In this document: piece by piece, positions 54,104 through 63,303 of the stretch | Position numbering within the stretch: the stretch's first letter is position 1 | How the letters are laid out: every line of letters begins with the position of its first letter | From: Flavobacterium turcicum | GTDB lineage: Bacteria; Bacteroidota; Bacteroidia; Flavobacteriales; Flavobacteriaceae | Direction: 5' to 3' | Assembly: GCF_011365745.1 (NCBI RefSeq) | Contig: NZ_JAAOBY010000004.1 | Span: 232,181 to 296,180, forward strand | Length of the DNA stretch: 64,000 nucleotides | Made by a program: the position numbers and the translations under genes | The notes under the pieces: model-generated | The model's database searches: none | The model's input: only the letters and a program-made list of their open reading frames with translations | Told to the model about the DNA's origin: nothing

Positions 54104-54922
54104 ATGGCAAACGTTAAAAAAGAAAAAGCGGCAAACGGAGGAGGAATGATCTCAGGAATCATTATTGTAGCATGTATTTTTGTTGGATGGTTGATTTGGA
54201 ATTTCATAATGGGTAATGGTGCTAATTTCGAAGGTGGAGTTAATACAGGTCACCCACTACCAGGTAATATGTTGGCAATGGTTTACAAAGGAGGTCCAAT
54301 TGTACCAGTATTGTTAGGATTGTTGTTAATGGTAGTTGTATTCTCATTTGAGCGTTTTGCTGTAATTTCAAAAGCAGCTGGAACAGGAAATTTAGATACT
54401 TTCATGATTAACTTGCAAAAAGATATCAAATCTGGAAACATCGAAGGTGCAATTGCAGCTTGTGACAAACAAAAAGGTTCTGTTGCTAACCCAATCAAAT
54501 CTGCTTTATTGAAATACCAAGAAGTAAAAAGAGAAGGTTTAGATAGTGAAGCAGCAGCTGAAACTATTCACAAAGAAATTGAAGAAGTTACTTCATTAGA
54601 AATGCCAATGTTAGAGAAGCACATGACTGTACTTTCTACAATGGTATCTTTAGGGACTCTTGCAGGATTATTAGGAACAGTAACAGGTATGATTAAAGCA
54701 TTTAGTGCGTTATCTGCAGCAGGTACTCCTGACCAAGCAGCTCTTGCAAATGGTATCTCTGAGGCATTGATCAACACTGCAACAGGTATCTCTACTTCTG
54801 CTTTAGCAATTATCGCTTACAACTTCTTTACATCTAAAATTGATACATTAACTTACTCTATTGACGAGGCAGGTAATACAATTGTAAATACTTACAGACA
54901 CTTCAGAAGTGCTCAAAAATAA
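54104..54922 (+). CDS. exbB: ExbB/TolQ-family proton channel
   Basis: 272 aa with an N-terminal helix (about 15-33), one near 65-85 and two long ones near 160-245. LGTLAGLLGTVTGMIKAFSAL and the TATGISTSALAI helix form the proton-conducting core. With ExbD it uses the proton gradient to energise TonB. Heads the operon exbB-exbD-exbD-tonB; a terminator-like hairpin follows it. Confidence 0.92.
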   Translation: MANVKKEKAANGGGMISGIIIVACIFVGWLIWNFIMGNGANFEGGVNTGHPLPGNMLAMVYKGGPIVPVLLGLLLMVVVFSFERFAVISKAAGTGNLDTFMINLQKDIKSGNIEGAIAACDKQKGSVANPIKSALLKYQEVKREGLDSEAAAETIHKEIEEVTSLEMPMLEKHMTVLSTMVSLGTLAGLLGTVTGMIKAFSALSAAGTPDQAALANGISEALINTATGISTSALAIIAYNFFTSKIDTLTYSIDEAGNTIVNTYRHFRSAQK

Positions 54923-54942
54923 TTAATAATGTATTTTGCAGG

Positions 54943-54970
54943 AAGGTAACCCTGTGTAGGTTACCTTTTT
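54943..54970 (+). terminator. Intra-operon hairpin between exbB and exbD
   Basis: Perfect AAGGTAACC / GGTTACCTT stem with a 7-nt loop and T-run, within the 67-nt exbB-exbD gap. Since no promoter is evident before exbD, it probably acts as a partial terminator keeping exbB above exbD. Confidence 0.75.
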
Positions 54971-54992
54971 GTAAAAATTAAAATATATATTG

Positions 54993-55604
54993 ATGGCTAT
55001 AAAAATGAAGAAAAAAGCAGGGTCTACGGACATGACTGCAATGTGTGACGTAGCTTTTCTTTTGTTGTCTTTCTTCGTAATGACAGCAACTGCAAAAATA
55101 CCTGAAGCCTTGCCAGTTGATACTCCTGCGTCGACAGTTCAGTCTAAGTTGCCAGAAGATAATTTAGCTACTATTACAATCGGAAAAGGAAAAGTTTTCT
55201 ATGATTTAAAAGGTAGAGAAGTTAGAAAAAAAGCACTTGAATTGATGGGTGAAAAGTATGGTGTACAGTTTACAGAAACTGAATCTGAAACTTTTGCTTT
55301 GATGGAGGGAATTGGTGTTCCAATTACTAGCCTAAAACAATTGATTGCGATGAAGACTGCTGACAGAAACAAACCAGGTGTTCAGCCAGGTGTGCCTAAA
55401 GATTCTTTGGACAATCAATTAAAAGATTGGATTTACACTTCACGTCAAGCAAATATTGACGTAAATGACAAAGAATTGCAAGTCGCAATCAAAGGTGACT
55501 CAAAAGAAGAGTATCCAGCTATTAAAAAGGTGATGGATATATTACAAGAGCAAAAAATCAATAACTTTAATTTGGTAACCGGTCTTAGAGCAACTACCAA
55601 ATAA
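54993..55604 (+). CDS. exbD: ExbD/TolR-family protein 1
   Basis: 203 aa from ATG 54993; an ATG at 55005 is also possible. A single N-terminal helix follows the motif STDMTAMCDVAFLLLSFFVM, where the Asp (CDVAF) is the conserved proton-path residue. The periplasmic part is longer than in E. coli ExbD (141 aa). First of two adjacent ExbD paralogues. Confidence 0.9.
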   Translation: MAIKMKKKAGSTDMTAMCDVAFLLLSFFVMTATAKIPEALPVDTPASTVQSKLPEDNLATITIGKGKVFYDLKGREVRKKALELMGEKYGVQFTETESETFALMEGIGVPITSLKQLIAMKTADRNKPGVQPGVPKDSLDNQLKDWIYTSRQANIDVNDKELQVAIKGDSKEEYPAIKKVMDILQEQKINNFNLVTGLRATTK

Positions 55605-55622
55605 TTTTAAAAACACACTAAA

Positions 55623-56171
55623 ATGGCTGAATTAAATACCGGCGACGGTGGTGGCAAAAAAGGTGGTAAAGTAAGAAGTAAAAAATCAAACTCGAAAGTA
55701 GATTTAACTGCAATGGTGGATCTAGCGTTTTTATTAATTACATTCTTCATGCTTACGACAACTTTGTCTAAACCTCAATCCATGCCTTTGGGTTTGCCAG
55801 ATAAAGATGAAGATGATACCAAAAACAAGGATATCAAGGTTGATGAAAATCGTACGTTAACTGTTTTATTGGGAGATAATGATAAAATGGTTTACTACAT
55901 GGGCTTATTAGCTACTCCGATAGCTGGTCCAAAAGAAATCGCTTACGGCAAAGAAGGAATTCGTGCCGAACTTTTAAAAAGAAAAGCATCTGTAGTTGAA
56001 TACACAGGTAATAAAGACAAAGGTTTGATTGTTATTATCAAGCCAGGTAAAAAATCAAATTACCGTAACCTTGTTGATATTCTTGATGAAATGGCTATCG
56101 TTGGTGTCCCAACAAATGCTATTGTAAATGATATTACACCGGAGGAATTAAAATTGATAGGAGATAAGTAA
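55623..56171 (+). CDS. exbD: ExbD/TolR-family protein 2
   Basis: 182 aa. A glycine/lysine-rich start, then SKVDLTAMVDLAFLLITFFMLTTTL with the conserved Asp in VDLAF. Different periplasmic domain from ExbD 1, so the two may form hetero-pairs within ExbB. Starts 18 nt after exbD 1. Confidence 0.9.
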   Translation: MAELNTGDGGGKKGGKVRSKKSNSKVDLTAMVDLAFLLITFFMLTTTLSKPQSMPLGLPDKDEDDTKNKDIKVDENRTLTVLLGDNDKMVYYMGLLATPIAGPKEIAYGKEGIRAELLKRKASVVEYTGNKDKGLIVIIKPGKKSNYRNLVDILDEMAIVGVPTNAIVNDITPEELKLIGDK

Positions 56172-56207
56172 TCAAATTACTTATTGATAACCAAAAAATG
56201 AACAAAG

Positions 56208-57005
56208 ATGAAATTAGACATATTTACAAACCGATGGCTTGACATTGTATTCGAAGGTCGAAATAAAGCGTATGGCGCTTACGAACTTAGAAAGTCGAAT
56301 AATAAAACAACAACGAAGGCTATGATCTTTGGGGCCATTGTATTTGCTGTTGCTATAAGTATGCCTTTAATACTAGGCTTACTTCCTGATTCTTCTGAAG
56401 ATGAGGCAGCTTTAGATACTAAAATTGTTAGTATTAAGTTACCTCCTAAAAAAGAAGAAGTTAAGAAAAATATTCCACCACCTCCACCGCCTCCGCCTAA
56501 GGTGGATCAAGTAAAATTCGTGAAACCTGTTGTTGCAAAAGCAGAAGAGGTGACTGAAGAACCACCTAAGATGGTAGAGTTGAAAGATAAAAAGTTAGGT
56601 GCTGAAACTATTAAAGGAGATCCAGATGCAGTTTTAACTGTAGAACCAGTTGGTACAGGAACTGCTGCAGTAGTTGAAGAAGCTCCAGATAATACAATTT
56701 ATAACACGGCAGGTATCGAGGTAAAACCAGATTTTCCTGGTGGAATCAATAAGTTTTACAAATTTATTGGTGATAATTATACAACTCCTGAAGATGCTCC
56801 AAGTGGTAAAGTGTATGTTACTTTCGTAGTTGAGAAAGATGGATCTTTAACGGATGTTAAAGTAGCTAGAGACGTAGGTTATGGTACTGGTAAAGAAGCT
56901 ATTCGAGTTTTGAAAAAATCTCCAAAATGGTCTCCTGGTATTCAAAATGGTAAACCAGTTCGTGTTCTTTATTCTATTCCAATTGTGATTCAAGCACAAG
57001 AATAA
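56208..57005 (+). CDS. tonB: TonB energy transducer
   Basis: 265 aa. Cytoplasmic start, one membrane helix (about 38-58), a proline/lysine linker (PPPPPPPPKVDQVK near 91-104) and a C-terminal TonB domain (PDFPGGINKFYKFIGDNY, then SGKVYVTFVVEKDGSL). It links ExbBD to TonB-dependent outer-membrane receptors. Starts 36 nt after exbD 2. Confidence 0.93.
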   Translation: MKLDIFTNRWLDIVFEGRNKAYGAYELRKSNNKTTTKAMIFGAIVFAVAISMPLILGLLPDSSEDEAALDTKIVSIKLPPKKEEVKKNIPPPPPPPPKVDQVKFVKPVVAKAEEVTEEPPKMVELKDKKLGAETIKGDPDAVLTVEPVGTGTAAVVEEAPDNTIYNTAGIEVKPDFPGGINKFYKFIGDNYTTPEDAPSGKVYVTFVVEKDGSLTDVKVARDVGYGTGKEAIRVLKKSPKWSPGIQNGKPVRVLYSIPIVIQAQE

Positions 57006-57235
57006 TGTTGAATAACATATATAATAATATTAAGAAGAAATCGCTTAGAGAGCGATTTCTTCTTGTTTTAGGAATTTTGTTTTTGGTATTGTATGTCGTT
57101 TTAGGCAGTTTTATAATATTCATGAAGAACTTTCCGCTAGACATGCCGCCGATCGCAAGAGTCGCCTTTGGTGCGATTTTAATTGCTTATGCTTCCTTCC
57201 GATTCTTCAGGATTATTAATGATAACAATACTTAA
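57005..57235 (+). CDS. Small two-helix membrane protein
   Basis: 76 aa whose ATG overlaps the tonB stop (TAATG). Two membrane helices (about 18-38 and 50-67) separated by KNFPLDMPPIARV. No family recognised. Conserved position after tonB and tight coupling suggest a part in the TonB system, which is inference only. Confidence 0.75.
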   Translation: MLNNIYNNIKKKSLRERFLLVLGILFLVLYVVLGSFIIFMKNFPLDMPPIARVAFGAILIAYASFRFFRIINDNNT

Positions 57236-57238
57236 GAG

Positions 57239-58159
57239 ATGAAAAATTTTGTTAAACTATTCGCTGTTCTTTGTGTTTCTTTGTTTTTAGTGCTATTTTC
57301 ATGCAATCAAAACAAAAGTGCTGATTCGCCTGAAACAATTTTGAAAGGTCAAGCAACAGTGTTTGTTGATGAAACTATTACACCAATTGTTGAAGATCAG
57401 GTTGCTGTTTTTGAAAGTGAATACCAAGCTAAGATAAAACTACAATCGCAGTCAGAAGCAGAAACAGTTGTTTCTTTAGTAAACGCAAAGGGCGGTATTG
57501 CAATTTTAGCAAGAGATTTAACAGCCGATGAACTAAAAATTTTCAAGCAAAGAAAAATTAGTCCTAAGGTTACTCCTTTCGCTACTGATGCTATTGCATT
57601 TGTCGTAAATAGAAATAGTAAAGATACACTAGTTGCTTTGCAAGATGTAATATCTTTCATGAAAGGTCAAGAGGTTGCTGGTATCAAAGGTTTGGTTTTT
57701 GACAATCTTAATTCCAGTACTGTTAGGTATTTGCGAGAGTTGGCGGGGTTGAAAGATATTCCACAAAAAGGAATTTTTTCTTTCAAGACTAATGATGAAG
57801 TAATTAAGCACGTTTCTGACAATGACGGTTTAATAGGAGTGGTTGGTGTTAATTGGTTGTCACAGCCTAAACCTGCTATGAAACAGTTTATTGATAATTT
57901 AGTTACCTTACGTGTTAAAGGTCTTAAAGGGAATGGTTATTATTTGCCATCGCAAAATGATATAGCCGAAAAGAAATATCCTTTGGCACGCGATTTGTAT
58001 ATAATCAATTGTCAAGGATACTCTGGTTTAGGAATGGGCTTTGCCTCGTTTGTAGGAGGAGATATTGGACAACGAATTGTATTAAAATCGGGATTGTTGC
58101 CTATTAGGATACCTACTAGAAAGTTTACAATCACAAATAATCAAAATGATGATAAATAA
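57239..58159 (+). CDS. PstS-like phosphate-binding lipoprotein
   Basis: 306 aa. Lipobox LFSC with Cys at residue 22. The body is a type-2 periplasmic binding protein (GQATVFVDETITPIVEDQVAVFES, GLVFDNLNSSTVRYL) like PstS, but no pstABC follow. Starts 3 nt after the small membrane protein. It may scavenge phosphate or, given its company, act with the TonB complex. Confidence 0.85.
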   Translation: MKNFVKLFAVLCVSLFLVLFSCNQNKSADSPETILKGQATVFVDETITPIVEDQVAVFESEYQAKIKLQSQSEAETVVSLVNAKGGIAILARDLTADELKIFKQRKISPKVTPFATDAIAFVVNRNSKDTLVALQDVISFMKGQEVAGIKGLVFDNLNSSTVRYLRELAGLKDIPQKGIFSFKTNDEVIKHVSDNDGLIGVVGVNWLSQPKPAMKQFIDNLVTLRVKGLKGNGYYLPSQNDIAEKKYPLARDLYIINCQGYSGLGMGFASFVGGDIGQRIVLKSGLLPIRIPTRKFTITNNQNDDK

Positions 58160-58175
58160 ATTAACTACTATTAAA

Positions 58176-59849
58176 ATGAACAAATTAACAACATTCAGCG
58201 TTGCCTTTTTAGCTACAGCTTTATCGGCACAAGCCCAGGATATAGCACAAGCCAAAAAAGCAATAGATGCTGAGCAATACGAAAGTGCGAAGTCTATATT
58301 AAAATCGATCATAAAATCTAAACCTTCAAATGGTAATGCTTATTTCACGTTAGGTAATATTTATCTAACACAAAGTATTCAAGATTCTGCTAAGATTACT
58401 TTTGATAAAGGTCTTGTTGCATCTGAAGACGGTAGATTAAACAATATCGGTTTAGGTCAGATGGATTTAGACAAAAAGGATATTGCTGCTGCTCAAGCAA
58501 AATTCGCCTTGGCGTTAAAAGACATGAAGAAAAAGGATGTGCAAGAATTTGTATATGTTGCAAGAGCGTATATGAATGCTGAGAAACCAGATTATAAAGC
58601 GGCCATTGCAACCTTGACAAATCCTGCTATCAAGAACAATCAAGATGCACAATTGCAATTGGCTTTAGGTGATGCATATTATGGAGATGGTAAACAAAAC
58701 GAGGCGTATGTTGCCTATAGAAGTGCTTTTCAATTAGACAGTTCTTTATTGAAAGCCAAAATGCAACTAGGTGTATTATTAAAAGGTGCTAAGTCTTATG
58801 ATGAGGCTTTGAAAGCGTACAATGAAGTTATTGCTATTAATCCAAGTTATGGACCTGTTTACAGAGAATTGGCTGAAACATATTACAAAATTGCACGTAA
58901 TAAACCTTCAACAGCTGCTGCAAATTACAAGATTGCTTTAGAGAATTATGACAAATACATGTCATTTACAGATTATTCTATTCAGTCTAGAATGCGTCGT
59001 GCTGACTTTTTAATCTTGATAGAAGATTATGCTGCATTGGAGGTTGAGGCAAATAAAATGATTGAGTTAGATAAAGTAAATCCTAGAATTTATCGTTACT
59101 TAGGTTATGCAGCCTATAAAAATGGTAATACTGATGTAGCTATTAAATCTCTTGAAAATTTCATTAATACTCCTGGCAACAAAGTAATCGCCTTAGATTA
59201 TTTGAATTTAGGTTTAAGTAGAATTAAGAAAGGGACTGCCGCTGATGGTGCTTCAATTGACAATGCTGCATTTACTGCTGGTGTTGCTGATATTAAGAGA
59301 GCAATTGATATGGAGCCATTGGCCGTTCAAGCTTTAAGCGAAGTTGGTAAAAAATTGTTTACTCAAAAACTTTATAATGAAGCTGCTGCTATTTTCGAAT
59401 TTGGTGCAAATACCAAAGAGTCAACTAGCTTCCTTGATGATAATGTGTATTTTGGTTTATCACATTACTATGCTAATGCTAATAAAGCTAAAGACGGTAA
59501 AGTAGATAAAGAGGGTATGGCTAAAGCTGATGCTGCGTTTGAGAGAATTCTTGTTGCAAGTCCAACATACAACGAAGCTTACCTTTACAGAGCGCGTGCT
59601 AATAGATTATTAGAAAAAGACGATGTGATGGTTCAGAATTATCAAGAGTATGTTTCAAAAATTTCTGCTTTAGGTGAAGCAGAAGTTGCTAAACCTGCTG
59701 TAAAAGCGAAGTTTATTGAAGCTTACAACAATATGGCTGCAAGTTTTGCCAATTCTGATAAAGCAAAAGCAATTGAGTTTTTCAATAAAACTTTAGCATT
59801 AGATCCTGCAAACAATTATGCTGCAGAATCAATCAAGATTTTAAAGTAA
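58176..59849 (+). CDS. Exported tetratricopeptide-repeat protein
   Basis: 557 aa from ATG 58176, where a signal peptide (ending SAQAQ) starts; the frame opens earlier but overlaps the previous gene. At least eight TPR-like helical pairs are visible, for example GNAYFTLGNIYLTQSIQDSA, SYDEALKAYNEVIAINPSYG and NEAYLYRARANRLLEKDD. Probably a periplasmic scaffold. Last gene of the TonB operon before a terminator. Confidence 0.85.
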   Translation: MNKLTTFSVAFLATALSAQAQDIAQAKKAIDAEQYESAKSILKSIIKSKPSNGNAYFTLGNIYLTQSIQDSAKITFDKGLVASEDGRLNNIGLGQMDLDKKDIAAAQAKFALALKDMKKKDVQEFVYVARAYMNAEKPDYKAAIATLTNPAIKNNQDAQLQLALGDAYYGDGKQNEAYVAYRSAFQLDSSLLKAKMQLGVLLKGAKSYDEALKAYNEVIAINPSYGPVYRELAETYYKIARNKPSTAAANYKIALENYDKYMSFTDYSIQSRMRRADFLILIEDYAALEVEANKMIELDKVNPRIYRYLGYAAYKNGNTDVAIKSLENFINTPGNKVIALDYLNLGLSRIKKGTAADGASIDNAAFTAGVADIKRAIDMEPLAVQALSEVGKKLFTQKLYNEAAAIFEFGANTKESTSFLDDNVYFGLSHYYANANKAKDGKVDKEGMAKADAAFERILVASPTYNEAYLYRARANRLLEKDDVMVQNYQEYVSKISALGEAEVAKPAVKAKFIEAYNNMAASFANSDKAKAIEFFNKTLALDPANNYAAESIKILK

Positions 59850-59872
59850 TTAAATCTTTCATAAGAAATGAG

Positions 59873-59900
59873 CCGGTAGCTTTTAGTTACCGGTTTTTTT
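59873..59900 (+). terminator. Rho-independent terminator of the TonB operon
   Basis: CCGGTA / TACCGG stem with a 9-nt loop and seven T residues. Confidence 0.82.
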
Positions 59901-59996
59901 ATTTTTATAAATTACAAAATCATTGATTATTATATCTTTTCCTCTTTCTATTATTGTGTTTGTGGTGTTTCTACAATCTTCTACTTTCAAAATGTG

Positions 59997-60004
59997 TATC
60001 TTTG
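59997..60004 (+). promoter_or_regulatory. -7 promoter box of queE
   Basis: TATCTTTG fits TAnnTTTG and is followed by CATTTT; the ATG is 17 nt downstream, giving a very short leader. Confidence 0.5.
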
Positions 60005-60021
60005 CATTTTAATTTACAATA

Positions 60022-60654
60022 ATGTTATCAAAAGAAATTCAGTTAGAGGTTAATAAAGGTGCGATGCTTCCGTTGATGGAGGAGTTTTATACCATTCAAG
60101 GTGAAGGCTATCACACCGGAACCGCAGCTTATTTTATAAGAATTGGAGGTTGTGACGTGGGTTGCCACTGGTGCGATGTGAAAGAGAGTTGGAATGCCGA
60201 ATTGCATCCGCCAACAGCTGTCGATACTATTGTGCATAATGCAAGTCAATATTCCGAAACTGTTGTGGTTACTGGCGGCGAACCTTTAATGTGGGATATG
60301 GAACTTTTAACTACTAAGTTAAAAAGCAATAACCGTAAAGTACATATCGAGACCTCGGGTGCTTATCCGTTATCTGGTCAATGGGATTGGATTTGTCTTT
60401 CGCCAAAAAAAAACAAATTGCCTACAACAACCGTATACGATAGTGCTCACGAGTTGAAGGTAATTATTCATAATAAACATGACTTTATTTTTGCCGAAGA
60501 GCAAGCAGAACTCGTTAATGATAATGCTATTTTGTTCTTGCAACCGGAGTGGAGTAAAAAAGAAGAGATGACACCACTAATAGTTGACTATGTCATGAAT
60601 AATCCCAAATGGCGCGTTTCGTTACAAACACATAAATATTTGAATATCCCTTAA
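60022..60654 (+). CDS. queE: 7-carboxy-7-deazaguanine synthase
   Basis: 210 aa. Radical-SAM cluster cysteines Cys44-x3-Cys48-x2-Cys51 (GGCDVGCHWCD), FYTIQGEGYHTG near the start, and VVTGGEPL for SAM binding are all QueE signatures. It contracts 6-carboxytetrahydropterin to the deazaguanine core of queuosine. Same pathway as queA at 41111. Confidence 0.93.
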   Translation: MLSKEIQLEVNKGAMLPLMEEFYTIQGEGYHTGTAAYFIRIGGCDVGCHWCDVKESWNAELHPPTAVDTIVHNASQYSETVVVTGGEPLMWDMELLTTKLKSNNRKVHIETSGAYPLSGQWDWICLSPKKNKLPTTTVYDSAHELKVIIHNKHDFIFAEEQAELVNDNAILFLQPEWSKKEEMTPLIVDYVMNNPKWRVSLQTHKYLNIP

Positions 60655-60658
60655 ATAC

Positions 60659-60692
60659 AAAACCTCGACATTAATAATGATCGAGGTTTTTT
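60659..60692 (+). terminator. Bidirectional terminator
   Basis: AAAACCTCGA / TCGAGGTTTT stem, 12-nt loop, T-run; between convergent queE and methyltransferase genes. Confidence 0.83.
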
Positions 60693-60704
60693 TGGGTTTA
60701 TTTT

Positions 60705-61415
60705 TTAAAGTGACAGTCGAGCTAAGTAATCAAAATGATCTCCCTCTTTAATAAGTTCACATTGCAAACCTACATCATGTGCTGCATTTTGAAGTGTATT
60801 GTAATCAAGATATAACCAAGGAAAATCTTCTTCTTTTTCGTTTTTGTACTTTATACTAAACTTAAGTTCTCCATAATATCCATCAGAAGGAATCCATTTT
60901 CCACCATCTTCATCGTTGTCGAACATATAAATAAGGTCTGATGAATCAATTAATATTTGGCCTTTTGGTGAAAGCAAGGTTTTAAGATGTTGTAAATACT
61001 TTGGTGTCTTTGCCAAGGTCCCAAATATTCCGGTACCATTCATCAAGAGTAAAATAGTGTCATATTGATTTTCGTCTTTGTTGGTGTCTAGAATATTTTG
61101 AACCGCTGCGTTTTGCACACCACGTAGTAAACAGGTTTTAATCGCATTTGCAGAGATGTCAATCGCGTGAATATTCAGTTTTTTTTCGTTTTGTAAATAC
61201 AAGCTGTGACTTCCTGCTCCACATCCTACATCCAAAACCTTACCTGTCGACATTTGTAAAGCAACTTGCTCCAGTAATGGCATTTCCTGAAAAGAACGAA
61301 ATAAATAAGCTACCGACATTTCGTCCTCTTCTGATATTGTGGTTTCGGTTAGTATATTTTCAGGTGAATTGTTGGTTTGGTAATCGAGCATTGCTTTTCC
61401 AAAAAGATCTTTCAT
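60705..61415 (-). CDS. Class I SAM-dependent methyltransferase
   Basis: 236 aa. Motif I VLDVGCGAGSHSLYL (about 66-80), acidic end of strand 2 in IHAIDIS, and ILLLMNGTGIFG as motif post-II. Substrate unknown. Transcribed divergently from the YkgJ-type gene, 76 nt apart. Confidence 0.85.
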   Translation of the reverse strand: MKDLFGKAMLDYQTNNSPENILTETTISEEDEMSVAYLFRSFQEMPLLEQVALQMSTGKVLDVGCGAGSHSLYLQNEKKLNIHAIDISANAIKTCLLRGVQNAAVQNILDTNKDENQYDTILLLMNGTGIFGTLAKTPKYLQHLKTLLSPKGQILIDSSDLIYMFDNDEDGGKWIPSDGYYGELKFSIKYKNEKEEDFPWLYLDYNTLQNAAHDVGLQCELIKEGDHFDYLARLSL

Positions 61416-61459
61416 GTAAATTGGTGTACGTTGTAATCGTTATTACTCTAGAAGTTGTT

Positions 61460-61467
61460 TACTTTTG
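61460..61467 (+). promoter_or_regulatory. -7 promoter box of the YkgJ-type gene
   Basis: TACTTTTG fits TAnnTTTG. A small palindrome GTAAT-CGTT-ATTAC (61433-61446) lies just upstream. Confidence 0.4.
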
Positions 61468-61491
61468 TATCTCAAACTTTAAAAAGGACAC

Positions 61492-61986
61492 TTGAAACAG
61501 ATTTTAAATAACCTTCCTAAAGAGGCCAAAGATAAGCATATCGAAAATAAAAAGTATTTTGATAAGCTGAAAAAGAAGACACCTAAGAATCTCGATTATG
61601 TAATGCAGGATTTGCATGATGCTGAATTCAAAAAAACGGATTGTTTGCAATGTGCTAATTGTTGTAAAACAACAGGTCCTTTGTTTACTTTAGCTGATAT
61701 TGAAAGGATTTCAAAACATCTTAAACAAAAACCACAGCAATTTATACAACAGTATTTACGTATTGATGAAGATCAAGATTATGTTTTACAATCGGTTCCT
61801 TGTACTTTTTTAGATAATGAAAATGCTTGCTTTATTTATGATGTTCGACCAAAAGCATGTAGAGAGTTTCCACATACTGATCGTAAAAAGTTTCAGCAAA
61901 TTACGGACCTTACTTTGAGTAATGTTGCAATTTGTCCTGCAGCATTTAATATAGTTGAGGCGATGAAGAAAAAGTTGCCTCTGTAA
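61492..61986 (+). CDS. YkgJ-family cysteine-cluster protein
   Basis: 164 aa from TTG 61492; no ATG occurs until about residue 41. The cluster CLQCANCCKTTGPLF (C-x2-C-x2-CC) and later CTFLDNENACFIYDVRPKAC form the putative zinc/Fe-S chelating set of this family. Function not established; some members act on flagellin or proteins. Downstream gene begins 80 nt later. Confidence 0.85.
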   Translation: MKQILNNLPKEAKDKHIENKKYFDKLKKKTPKNLDYVMQDLHDAEFKKTDCLQCANCCKTTGPLFTLADIERISKHLKQKPQQFIQQYLRIDEDQDYVLQSVPCTFLDNENACFIYDVRPKACREFPHTDRKKFQQITDLTLSNVAICPAAFNIVEAMKKKLPL

Positions 61987-62065
61987 GTTACTTTTGGTAG
62001 TACTTTGTCAGATGATAAAGTTGCTAATATATCCATTCAATAACCATTGATTAAAAAATAAGATT

Positions 62066-63292
62066 TTGAATTTAGAATATTTTATTGCCAAAAAGCTAAT
62101 TAAAGCCAAGGAGCATAAAAGCACTATTTCGTCGCCAATTATTAAAATTGCGGTGGGTGCCATTGCAATTGGTATAATTATGATGATTGTCTCTGTGGCA
62201 ACAGGTGTTGGGTTGCAACAAAAAATCCGAGAAAAAGTTGCTGCTTTCAATGGTCATATTGAAATTACAAATTATGATAGCAATCAGTCTGATGTAACAT
62301 TGGCTCCAATTTCTAAAAAACAAACCTTTTACCCAAAGTTTTCGTCTGTTCCTGGCGTCAATCATATTCAAGCTGTGGCTAGTAAAGCGGGAATTATAAG
62401 AACGCCAACGGCTTTTGAAGGAATCGTTTTTAAAGGAGTAGGCAACGACTACAAGTGGAACAATATTCAGGAGTACCTAGTTGACGGTCGAATTCCTAAC
62501 ACTGCAACCAACCTCAATGAAGAGGTGGTGATTTCGCAGTTCATTGCAAATCGTCTCAGTTTAAAGTTGGGAGATAGTTTCAATACCTTTTTCATGAAGG
62601 ATCAGGGCTACAACTTAAGAAATTTTAAAATTGTAGGTATTTTTAATTCCGGTTTTCAAGAATTTGATGCGTCCTTCATTTTAGGTGATATCCGTCACGT
62701 GCAGCGAATGAACAAGTGGAGCCCTGACCAAATTGGTGCTTTCGAAGTTTTTGTTCGGGACTTCACGGCCATTCAAGCAATTGGTGAGCAGGTTTATGCT
62801 GAAACCGCATCGACATTAGATAGTAAAACGATAATCGAAAAATACAGTTATATTTTCGAATGGCTACAATTGTTCGATATCAACATCATTGTCATTTTAA
62901 TAGTAATGATTCTGGTGGCAACCATCAACATGGTCGTAGCATTGTTGGTGCTTATTCTCGAGCGAACACAAATGATAGGCATCTTAAAAGCATTAGGTGC
63001 CAATAATTGGTCAGTTCGAAAAATATTCCTTTATAATGCAGGTCATCTTATAGGTCGAGGTCTACTTTGGGGCAACGGCATAGCGATTTCGTTGTTGCTT
63101 CTGCAAGATCAATTTGGTATTGTAAAGCTAAATCCAGAAAATTACTATGTCAATCAGGCGCCGGTATCAATCAGTATCCCTGCTATTCTATTAATAAATG
63201 TTTTAACCGTAGTGGTGTGTTTACTGGTTTTAGTAATTCCATCTTATATTATCACGAAAATTTCACCGGTCAAAGCAATTCGTTACGATTAA
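62066..63292 (+). CDS. LolE/FtsX-type ABC transporter permease
   Basis: 408 aa from TTG 62066, where LEYFIAKKLIKAKEHK matches the usual start of the family. Helix 1 is at about residues 28-50, then a large periplasmic domain, then three helices (about 270-405). TQMIGILKALGANNWSVRKIFL is the typical coupling helix. Such permeases release lipoproteins to LolA. The ATPase is not adjacent, as often in Bacteroidetes. Confidence 0.87.
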   Translation: MNLEYFIAKKLIKAKEHKSTISSPIIKIAVGAIAIGIIMMIVSVATGVGLQQKIREKVAAFNGHIEITNYDSNQSDVTLAPISKKQTFYPKFSSVPGVNHIQAVASKAGIIRTPTAFEGIVFKGVGNDYKWNNIQEYLVDGRIPNTATNLNEEVVISQFIANRLSLKLGDSFNTFFMKDQGYNLRNFKIVGIFNSGFQEFDASFILGDIRHVQRMNKWSPDQIGAFEVFVRDFTAIQAIGEQVYAETASTLDSKTIIEKYSYIFEWLQLFDINIIVILIVMILVATINMVVALLVLILERTQMIGILKALGANNWSVRKIFLYNAGHLIGRGLLWGNGIAISLLLLQDQFGIVKLNPENYYVNQAPVSISIPAILLINVLTVVVCLLVLVIPSYIITKISPVKAIRYD

Positions 63293-63303
63293 CACTTTTT
63301 TTT

